DNA of 5,014 nucleotides. Origin: Solobacterium sp. UBA1761. Lineage in GTDB: Bacteria; Bacillota_I; Bacilli_A; Erysipelotrichales; Erysipelotrichaceae. Each line of letters opens with the position of its first letter. The stretch's first letter is position 1. Positions 1 through 4,523 of the stretch are shown here, one piece after another. A model generated the notes under the pieces. The model was not told the DNA's origin and did not search any database. It worked only from the letters and a program-made list of their open reading frames with translations. Location of the stretch: NCBI GenBank assembly GCA_002315565.1, contig DCHD01000045.1, positions 1-5,014 of the forward strand, written 5' to 3'. The position numbers and the translations under genes are program-made.

Positions 1-23
1 CTCTACCACTGAGTCACTCCCGC
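1..23 (-). tRNA. 5' end of a tRNA gene, probably tRNA-Gly (partial)
   Basis: On the minus strand the first 23 nt of a tRNA can be read before the window ends. The 5' acceptor strand is GCGGGAG, followed by T8, a D-stem strand ACTC and a D-loop AGTGGTA with the conserved GG, then the start of the returning D-stem (GAG). A GCGGGNG acceptor with this D-arm is typical of glycine tRNAs in Firmicutes. The anticodon lies outside the window, so the glycine identity is an inference. The gene follows xseB in the same orientation and has its own promoter at 37-65. Confidence 0.8.
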
Positions 24-36
24 AACTCGCTTAATT

Positions 37-65
37 AATATACCAAAACTATGTTACTTTGACAA
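37..65 (-). promoter_or_regulatory. sigma-A promoter for the tRNA gene
   Basis: On the minus strand TTGTCA (60-65) and TATATT (37-42) are separated by exactly 17 bp, each 5/6 to consensus, with an extended -10 TGG just upstream. Transcription would begin around position 30, about 7 nt ahead of the mature tRNA 5' end. That spacing is what supports the call. No intrinsic terminator is visible between xseB and this promoter, so read-through from the xse genes is also possible. Confidence 0.72.
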
Positions 66-83
66 GTAAAATATTATTATTTT

Positions 84-299
84 CTAATCAAGTTTAAAAT
101 CTTCGGTAAGTCCATTTAAGTCATCCATTAAAAGTTGAAGCTTTCCTTTTTCTTCTTTTAGATTTTCCATACATGTTTTAGAAAGTTCAATTCCTTTTTG
201 AAATTCCTTAACTGCTTCATCAAGTGGAATGTTCCCTTCAAGTTTTGCAACAACTTCTTCTAGTTGTTTTAATGCTTCTTCGAATTTTTGTTTTTCCAT
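84..299 (-). CDS. xseB: Exodeoxyribonuclease VII small subunit
   Basis: This encodes the small subunit of exonuclease VII, which degrades single-stranded DNA from both ends to oligonucleotides in the cytoplasm. Several XseB subunits assemble around the coiled coil of each XseA. The 71-residue product has the usual family length and composition: FEEALKQLEEVVAKLE at the N-terminus, then the conserved IPLDEAVKEFQKGIEL block, then a charged second helix. Both helices should form a coiled-coil hairpin. The ATG lies 2 bp after the xseA stop. Its ribosome site, GAGGAA, is built into the last codons of xseA (Glu-Glu), so the two genes are probably translationally coupled. The gene ends in TAG with no clear terminator behind it. 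Confidence 0.95.
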   Translation of the reverse strand: MEKQKFEEALKQLEEVVAKLEGNIPLDEAVKEFQKGIELSKTCMENLKEEKGKLQLLMDDLNGLTEDFKLD

Positions 300-301
300 A
301 T

Positions 302-1552
302 TTATTCCTCAATTATTATATTTGTAATCTTTGCATCTACTGATCCATCTTGTCCTTTAATAGAAATATCGTCCCCAACTTTTAAATCCTTAACTTTTGG
401 AATTGTCTTCCCTGCTTTTTGAACCGAGAAATATCCACGTGACAAAGTCTTAAGTGGTGAGAGTGAATCTAGAAGTGCTACTGCCTTTAAAGTCTTTTGT
501 TCTAAGTCGTTATATTTTTTATCAACAGAGTTTTTGATTTTCTCCAAATCTTTTTCAACTCTATGAATCTTGTCTTCATAAAATGATGTCGCAAGTCTTT
601 GAATCTTAACTGCATTAAGTTCAACTCGTCTTAATGAATTTTCAAAATTACTCTTAACATACTTTTTCATTTGATCCATGCAAACTGAAAGTTCTTGGAC
701 CATTTCATAGTAATCGTATGCAACAAGTTCACCAGCTGCTGTTGGAGTTGCCGCTCTAGCATCAGCAACAAAATCGCAAAGTGAAAAATCTGTTTCATGT
801 CCAACTGCAGAAATAACTGGAGTCTTTAAGTTATATACTGCCCTGCATAAATCTTCGTCATAGAATGGAGCAAGATCTTCTAGAGATCCACCACCACGAG
901 CAATGATGATGACATCATAATTTAATTCATCAACAATTGGAAGAACTCTAACAATTTCTTTTCCGGCACCATCTCCTTGAACACGAACATCTCGAACTAC
1001 AATATTGATGATTGGATTTTTCCTTCGAATCGTTGTTACGATATCTCGAATAACTGCACCAGTTTTAGATGTTAGGACTAAAACATTTTTAGCATATAAA
1101 GGAATTGCTTTTTTATGAGCTTCATCAAAAAGTCCTTCCGCTAAAAGTTTTGCCTTGAGTTTTTCAAATTGTAAAAAAAGATTTCCTTTTCCATTTAAAG
1201 TGAGGGATGAAACATTGAAGTTCAATCTTCCGCCCTTTGCAAAATAATCTAGTCCACCGCGAAGAATTAAACTATCTCCATCTTTTGGAAGACGTCCATT
1301 TTCTTTTAGAAACTCAGATGCTTTATATTGATATTGAAATAGAGTGCAAGGAATTTGTGCCTCATCGTCTTTTAAAGTGAAATATGCATGGGGACCAGTT
1401 ACTTTAAATCCAGATACTTCTCCAAATATCTCTAGACCTTTAAAATATGGAGAATCCATGCAAGCTTTGATTCGCTCACTAATTTCGCTTACAGAAAGCG
1501 CATTCTCCGAAACAATAGGTTTATCTAACATAATCGGCACTTTATTCCCCAT
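302..1552 (-). CDS. xseA: Exodeoxyribonuclease VII large subunit
   Basis: This is the catalytic large subunit of exonuclease VII, a metal-independent single-strand DNA exonuclease used in DNA repair. The 416-residue length is normal. Residues about 18-115 form the OB-fold, with GEVS (44-47) and GPHAYFTLKD (53-62). The catalytic core contains LTSKTGAVIRD (160-170), ARGGGSLEDL (219-228) and the signature AVGHETDFSLCDFVADARA (249-267) followed by ATPTAA (268-273). Residues about 285-360 are charged and heptad-rich, matching the long coiled coil that binds XseB. SPLKTLSRGYF (365-375) is the conserved C-terminal segment. The start is uncertain: the ATG at 1552 has no ribosome site, whereas a GTG at 1540 has GGGGA five bases upstream, and a further ATG lies at 1531. 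All three precede the OB-fold. It follows nusB after about 120 bp, with its own candidate promoter. Confidence 0.96.
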   Translation of the reverse strand: MGNKVPIMLDKPIVSENALSVSEISERIKACMDSPYFKGLEIFGEVSGFKVTGPHAYFTLKDDEAQIPCTLFQYQYKASEFLKENGRLPKDGDSLILRGGLDYFAKGGRLNFNVSSLTLNGKGNLFLQFEKLKAKLLAEGLFDEAHKKAIPLYAKNVLVLTSKTGAVIRDIVTTIRRKNPIINIVVRDVRVQGDGAGKEIVRVLPIVDELNYDVIIIARGGGSLEDLAPFYDEDLCRAVYNLKTPVISAVGHETDFSLCDFVADARAATPTAAGELVAYDYYEMVQELSVCMDQMKKYVKSNFENSLRRVELNAVKIQRLATSFYEDKIHRVEKDLEKIKNSVDKKYNDLEQKTLKAVALLDSLSPLKTLSRGYFSVQKAGKTIPKVKDLKVGDDISIKGQDGSVDAKITNIIIEE

Positions 1553-1597
1553 ATTTGCAGTAAAACAGCGATTTTTCGCATATTTTACTCGATTTTT

Positions 1598-1626
1598 AAT
1601 ATAAAAAATCCTTATTTATCGAACAA
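1598..1626 (-). promoter_or_regulatory. Candidate internal promoter for xseA-xseB
   Basis: On the minus strand TTGTTC (1621-1626) and TATATT (1598-1603) lie 17 bp apart. The -10 is 5/6 to consensus but the -35 only 3/6, and the surroundings are very AT-rich, so chance matches are likely. Transcription would start near 1591, leaving a leader of about 40 nt. The -10 sits inside a 20-bp inverted repeat, GATTTTT/AAAAATC (1591-1597 and 1604-1610). The 122-bp gap before xseA, wider than the other gaps in the cluster, makes an internal promoter plausible. Confidence 0.45.
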
Positions 1627-1669
1627 ATGTTTATTATTTTATCGCATTTATCCAATATTATAAGGATTT
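1606..1669. repeat. 10-bp inverted repeat flanking the nusB-xseA gap
   Basis: AAATCCTTAT at 1606-1615 is the perfect reverse complement of ATAAGGATTT at 1660-1669, with 44 bp between. The intervening DNA is AT-rich and holds several GATAAA-like words. In RNA the arms could close a large, weak stem-loop in the nusB 3' region. In DNA they could be paired protein sites. It is not an intrinsic terminator: the stem is weak and the loop long. No function is assigned. Confidence 0.4.
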
Positions 1670-1674
1670 AGCCA

Positions 1675-2070
1675 CTATTTTAATTCTTTTGCAATATTGC
1701 CAAGTACTCCGTTTACAAATGCTCCACTCTTTTCAGTTCCGAACTTCTTTGCAAGAGATACGGCTTCATTAATGATGACTGCAACAGGTTCCTTATTTTG
1801 TTTGAGTTCATAGAGAGCAATTTCAAGAACAACTAAATCTGATCTATATAATCTTTCAATTGTATATCCAGTAATATATTTTGAAATTGTTTCTTTTAAT
1901 GAATCGATAGAATCTATTACTCCCTTATATGTTTCGTTAATATAATCTCTATCGTCATCTGTTAAAGATGTATCGAGTAAAAACAATTCTTTTGTGGTTT
2001 CGTTATACTCTTCTAAAAACGAATACTCAAATAATAATTTTAATACAGATTCTCTAGCTACTCTTCTCAT
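1675..2070 (-). CDS. nusB: Transcription antitermination factor NusB
   Basis: NusB is a small all-helical RNA-binding protein. With NusE (ribosomal protein S10) it binds boxA RNA to assemble antitermination complexes on rRNA operons. The 131-residue product is close to normal length. It has the N-terminal RRVARESVLKLLFEYSF block (2-18), a middle IERLYRSDLVVLEIALYEL segment (71-89), and the family's strongest signature PVAVIINEAVSLAKKFG followed by TEKSGAFVNGVL (95-123). The ATG lies 2 bp beyond the stop of the Asp23-family gene. The ribosome site is poor, since GGAG is about 16 nt upstream, so translational coupling to the upstream gene is likely. The start fits the family, whose N-terminal basic helix begins here. 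Confidence 0.96.
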   Translation of the reverse strand: MRRVARESVLKLLFEYSFLEEYNETTKELFLLDTSLTDDDRDYINETYKGVIDSIDSLKETISKYITGYTIERLYRSDLVVLEIALYELKQNKEPVAVIINEAVSLAKKFGTEKSGAFVNGVLGNIAKELK

Positions 2071-2072
2071 GA

Positions 2073-2384
2073 TTAATCGTTCTCTACTCCAACTACTGTG
2101 ACATTAGCACTATGAACTTTATACTTTGTAACTTTCTCAATTTCCTTAATAACTCTCTCTTGAACAGTTGCAACAATATTTGGAATTACAACTCCAAGAT
2201 CTACATTGATTAAAAGTGTTACATCCACTCTATCTGATGGAAGGAAATCAATTACAATATTACTTTTAGTTTTTTTAGTTTCAACAAGTTTGACACCCTT
2301 AATATCATCTACTGCCTCAGTAATGATTTTAACGATAACATCTTGAAATACTTCTAAAGTTTTTTTATCAACAATTGTGCTCAT
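2073..2384 (-). CDS. Asp23/Gls24 (YqhY-like) family protein
   Basis: This belongs to the Asp23/Gls24 family, widespread in Firmicutes. Members are linked to envelope stress or, in the YqhY branch next to nusB, to fatty-acid/acetyl-CoA carboxylase homeostasis, but no biochemical activity is firmly established. The 103-residue product has the family pattern: an N-terminal helix (DVIVKIITEAVDDIKGV), a beta segment with VDVTLLINVDLGVVIPNI, and the conserved VQERVIKEIEKVTKYKV helix followed by SANVTVVGV. There is no signal peptide or membrane segment, so a cytoplasmic location is likely. It is somewhat short, with almost no tail after VVGV. A clear AGGTGA ribosome site lies at 2388-2393 and a strong promoter just beyond. 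Position immediately upstream of nusB is typical for the YqhY branch. Confidence 0.9.
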   Translation of the reverse strand: MSTIVDKKTLEVFQDVIVKIITEAVDDIKGVKLVETKKTKSNIVIDFLPSDRVDVTLLINVDLGVVIPNIVATVQERVIKEIEKVTKYKVHSANVTVVGVEND

Positions 2385-2401
2385 AAATCACCTACGCTTG
2401 A

Positions 2402-2430
2402 ATTATAACACCGAGAATAAAGTAAAGCAA
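2402..2430 (-). promoter_or_regulatory. Strong sigma-A promoter of the Asp23-nusB-xse cluster
   Basis: On the minus strand TTGCTT (2425-2430) is followed after exactly 17 bp by a perfect TATAAT (2402-2407), with an extended -10 TGT in front. Transcription would start near 2395, only about 11 nt before the ATG at 2384, so the mRNA leader is little more than the ribosome site. The region upstream of the -35 enters the CG-alternating tract at 2439-2460, so this promoter has no AT-rich UP element there. Confidence 0.8.
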
Positions 2431-2438
2431 CAAATATT

Positions 2439-2460
2439 CACACGCGCGCCCGCGCGCGCG
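2439..2460. repeat. CG-alternating tract 1 (potential Z-DNA)
   Basis: Twenty-two bases of almost perfect purine-pyrimidine alternation, mostly CG dinucleotides, broken once by CC at 2449-2450. It includes a pure (CG)5 run at 2451-2460. Such runs are the classic sequence for left-handed Z-DNA and stand out against AT-rich surroundings. The tract starts about 9 bp upstream of the -35 of the Asp23-family promoter. The halves are self-complementary and could also form a hairpin, but no T-tract follows on either strand, so it is not a terminator. Confidence 0.7.
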
Positions 2461-2478
2461 AAAATAGATTGTACGCAG

Positions 2479-2503
2479 GCACACGCGCGCACGCACATGC
2501 GCG
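2479..2503. repeat. Alternating purine-pyrimidine tract 2 (potential Z-DNA)
   Basis: Twenty-five uninterrupted bases of strict purine-pyrimidine alternation, made of GC, CA/TG and a single AT step, lie 18 bp beyond tract 1. CA/TG mixed with CG is also Z-prone. AT-rich DNA (2505-2550) follows immediately and leads into the plus-strand promoter. Both tracts therefore lie between two divergent promoters. Confidence 0.7.
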
Positions 2504-2551
2504 AGAATAATTAACATTTATAAAATTTGATTAAATTATATTTGGCAATTC

Positions 2552-2580
2552 TTGACATTCACGCGTTAATGTGCTAAAGT
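2552..2580 (+). promoter_or_regulatory. Near-consensus plus-strand promoter of the putative small RNA
   Basis: A perfect -35 TTGACA (2552-2557) and TAAAGT (2575-2580) are separated by 17 bp, with an extended -10 TGC at 2572-2574. The DNA upstream (2505-2550) is AT-rich and could act as an UP element. A start near 2587 is predicted. It points away from the Asp23-family promoter and towards the 3' end of hydA. Since no plus-strand protein gene follows, its natural product is the short RNA ended by the terminator at 2663-2692. Confidence 0.8.
2555..2572. promoter_or_regulatory. Palindromic operator candidate inside the small-RNA promoter
   Basis: ACATTCACGCGTTAATGT is an 18-bp inverted repeat in which eight of nine half-site pairs match, centred on ACGCGT. 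It overlaps the end of the -35 box and fills the spacer up to the extended -10. A dimeric regulator bound there would block RNA polymerase. I cannot assign it to a known regulator: it does not fit the clostridial Rex, LexA or CodY consensus sequences as I know them. Confidence 0.5.
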
Positions 2581-2586
2581 GGTCTT

Positions 2587-2692
2587 ATGGTGAAACACCA
2601 TCGTGTATACACCAATTAAATAGCCCCAATTTCCAAAGTTTTTACTTTGGACCCCTCATTTTGATAGGAGTGTTCCCCACTCCTATCTTTTT
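2587..2692 (+). ncRNA. Putative small regulatory RNA with three C-rich motifs
   Basis: The roughly 106-nt stretch between a strong promoter and an intrinsic terminator folds into successive simple hairpins. ATGGTG/CACCAT (2587-2592/2596-2601) closes the 5' end. GTGTATACAC (2603-2612) is a perfect palindrome. TCCAAAGT/ACTTTGGA (2632-2639/2644-2651) is an 8-bp stem with a UUUU loop, and the terminator stem follows. CCCC occurs at 2624-2627, 2652-2655 and 2675-2678: in the two linkers and in the terminator loop. The last C of the third run, and of no other, joins a stem. No GGGG exists in the RNA to pair with them. Unpaired C-rich motifs are known in Gram-positive sRNAs that block Shine-Dalgarno sites. 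I do not recognise the family. Targets and expression are inference. Confidence 0.6.
2663..2692 (+). terminator. Intrinsic terminator of the small RNA
   Basis: A perfect 10-bp stem, GATAGGAGTG (2663-2672) with CACTCCTATC (2678-2687), encloses the loop TTCCC and is followed directly by TTTTT (2688-2692) and ATTATT. On the minus strand the hairpin has no U-tract, so it works in the plus direction only. Confidence 0.9.
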
Positions 2693-2698
2693 ATTATT

Positions 2699-2728
2699 AA
2701 AAAGGATGTCCTACTGGACATCCTTTTG
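2699..2728 (-). terminator. Bidirectional terminator ending the hyd transcript
   Basis: AAAAGGATGTCC (2700-2711) and GGACATCCTTTT (2716-2727) form a perfect 12-bp stem with loop TACT. On the minus strand the GC part of the stem is followed by TTTTTAATAAT, about 22 bp after the hydA stop, so it closes the hyd operon. On the plus strand TTTT also follows, giving a back-up stop behind the small RNA and protecting hydA from antisense transcription. Confidence 0.88.
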
Positions 2729-2750
2729 TATTTTGATAGAAATTGGAAAA

Positions 2751-4508
2751 TTAATGCAAGTCTCTCTTTACATATTTTGTATGTAAGATTTCATGTGCCT
2801 TGTGTGAATTTGGTTCACCAAAGTATTCTTTATAGAGAGTTTGAACTGCTGGGTTTACGTGTGATTTTCTCATTTCAAGGTTCTTATCTTGAGCATAGAT
2901 TGAAGCAGCACGAATAGCTTTGATATCAAAGTTGTTTCTTTCATATGCAGTCTTAATAGGTTGTCCACCACCGTTTACACAGCCACCTGGACATGACATA
3001 ATTTCAATGAAGTCATAATCAGATTTTCCAGCTTTAATGTCATCCATTATCTTTCTTGCATTTGCAAGTCCTGATGCTACAGCTACTTTAACTTTTACAC
3101 CGTTTAAATCATAAGATGCTTCTTTAATACCTTGTGTTCCACGAACATCAACAAAGTCGAGTGATGGAGCTTCTTTTCCAACTACGATTTCGTAAACTGT
3201 TCTTAATGCAGCTTCCATAACACCGCCTGTTACACCGAAGATTAAACCAGCACCTGTGAAGATTCCGAGTGGTGCATCAAATGTAGATGGTTCAAGATCG
3301 TTAAAGAGGATGCCTGCTCTCTTGATAAGTTTAGCAAGTTCTCTTGTTGTTAATGCATAGTCAATATCTGGAACTCCAGCTGCTGCTTGATTTGGTCTAC
3401 CCTTTTCAAATTTCTTTGCTGTACATGGCATAATTGAAACAACTACGATATCCTTTGGATCCATACCGAGTTTTTCTGCATAATATGTCTTACATACTGC
3501 TCCGAACATTTGTTGTGGGGACTTACATGATGATAAGTGACCTAATTGTTCTGGGAAGTTGTGTTCACAGAATTTAATCCATGCTGGTGAACATGATGTG
3601 ATAAGTGGGTACTTACCTTCTTTCTTTAATGCTTCTTTATTCTTAAATCTTGATAAGAATTCTGTTCCTTCTTCCATGATTGTTAAGTCAGCTGCAAAGT
3701 CAGTATCAAATACTTTCTTGTAGCCTAATCTTCTTAATGCTGCAACCATCTTACCAGTAACTGGAGTACCTACTGGCATACCGAATGATTCGCCTAAAGC
3801 AGCTCTAACTGCTGGAGCTGTCTGAGCAATTACATACTTGCCAGCTGCCATAGCTTCGTCAACTTTAGCGATTTCAGATTTTTCCATTAATGCACCAGTT
3901 GGACATACGTTGATACACTGACCACACATGATACATGGAGATTTAATGAATGGACGGTTCTCTGCTGGAGCTACCATAGCATTGAAACCGCGGTTTTCAA
4001 AGCCAAGAACACCGATTCCATGAGCGCTCTTGCAACGTTCAACACATCTGCCGCAAAGAACACATTTTGAAGTATCACGAACGATTGTTGGAGTTAACTG
4101 ATCAACTGTAACTGGAGATTTAGCGCCATCAAACTTATTGTCTCTTGCACCTACTCTACGTGCTACATCAAGTAATTCACAGTATTCGTTCTTGTCACAT
4201 TCCTGACAGTTTCTGTTGTGGTTTGAAAGAATCAGTTCAACAGAAGCACGACGTGCTGCAACTGCCTTTGGTGAAGAAATAGTAATTTCCATACCCTCAT
4301 TGATTGGGTATACACATGATGCTACTAAGCCTCTTGCGCCTGTTGCTTCTACTAGACATACACGGCAAGAACCCTGATTGCATTCACCATGGTTGAAAGT
4401 ACAAAGTGTTGGGATATCGTATCCACACTGTTTACAAGCTTCTAAGATTGTAAGTCCGGCATCAACCTCATAAGGGATACCTTCGATTTTAATGTTAACT
4501 TTTGACAT
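2751..4508 (-). CDS. hydA: [FeFe]-hydrogenase catalytic subunit (HydA/HndD type)
   Basis: This is the H2-forming or H2-oxidising subunit of a cytoplasmic NAD(P)-linked, probably electron-bifurcating, [FeFe]-hydrogenase. At 585 residues it matches HydA/HndD proteins in length. In order: a 2Fe-2S domain (C36, C48, C51, C65); a His-ligated 4Fe-4S site (H97, C101, C104, C110); two 4Fe-4S ferredoxin motifs (C149/152/155/159 and C192/195/198/202); then the H-cluster domain. L2 is MPCTAKKFE (360-368) and L3 runs from E502 to P517, with C506 and C510. L1 is TSCSPAW (304-310), with Ser307 where most enzymes have Cys. Acidic residues equivalent to the proton path (E280, E283, S326) are kept. A strong ribosome site and the adjacent hydB define the start and the operon. 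Whether it bifurcates or simply uses NAD(P) cannot be told from this subunit alone. Confidence 0.95.
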   Translation of the reverse strand: MSKVNIKIEGIPYEVDAGLTILEACKQCGYDIPTLCTFNHGECNQGSCRVCLVEATGARGLVASCVYPINEGMEITISSPKAVAARRASVELILSNHNRNCQECDKNEYCELLDVARRVGARDNKFDGAKSPVTVDQLTPTIVRDTSKCVLCGRCVERCKSAHGIGVLGFENRGFNAMVAPAENRPFIKSPCIMCGQCINVCPTGALMEKSEIAKVDEAMAAGKYVIAQTAPAVRAALGESFGMPVGTPVTGKMVAALRRLGYKKVFDTDFAADLTIMEEGTEFLSRFKNKEALKKEGKYPLITSCSPAWIKFCEHNFPEQLGHLSSCKSPQQMFGAVCKTYYAEKLGMDPKDIVVVSIMPCTAKKFEKGRPNQAAAGVPDIDYALTTRELAKLIKRAGILFNDLEPSTFDAPLGIFTGAGLIFGVTGGVMEAALRTVYEIVVGKEAPSLDFVDVRGTQGIKEASYDLNGVKVKVAVASGLANARKIMDDIKAGKSDYDFIEIMSCPGGCVNGGGQPIKTAYERNNFDIKAIRAASIYAQDKNLEMRKSHVNPAVQTLYKEYFGEPNSHKAHEILHTKYVKRDLH

Positions 4509-4514
4509 TGTATT

Positions 4515-4523
4515 CTCCTCCCC
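4515..4523 (-). promoter_or_regulatory. Very strong ribosome binding site of hydA
   Basis: GGGGAGGAG on the minus strand lies 6 nt before the hydA ATG and immediately after the hydB stop codon. It is the strongest Shine-Dalgarno match in the window and fixes the hydA start. It suggests hydA is initiated independently and efficiently rather than only by coupling. Confidence 0.88.

Noticed and set aside
1344..1604. Plus-strand 86-codon open frame
   Set aside because: It lies mostly antisense to xseA, whose identity is certain, and has no recognisable protein features.
2439..2460. Self-complementary CG tract as a transcription terminator
   Set aside because: No T-tract follows on either strand, and it lies upstream of a promoter rather than after a gene.
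2505..2550. Additional minus-strand promoter in the AT-rich stretch (a TATAAT occurs there)
   Set aside because: No -35-like hexamer lies at 16-18 bp from the TATAAT. The TTGCCA-TATAAA pair would need a 20-bp spacer.
2587..2619. Ten-codon frame MVKHHRVYTN starting at the predicted RNA 5' end, like a leader peptide with two His codons
   Set aside because: It would need leaderless translation, lies in the 5' hairpin, and no plus-strand amino-acid biosynthesis gene follows for it to attenuate. Chance is the simpler explanation.
2587..2692. Known RNA such as SRP RNA, fluoride riboswitch, T-box or tracrRNA
   Set aside because: The conserved cores of these classes are not present, there is no downstream plus-strand gene for a riboswitch to control, and there is no CRISPR array or cas gene in the window.
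2571..2786. Plus-strand open frame of 71 codons across the small-RNA region
   Set aside because: It begins with a GTG inside the promoter, runs through the small-RNA hairpins and both terminators, has no ribosome site and resembles no family.
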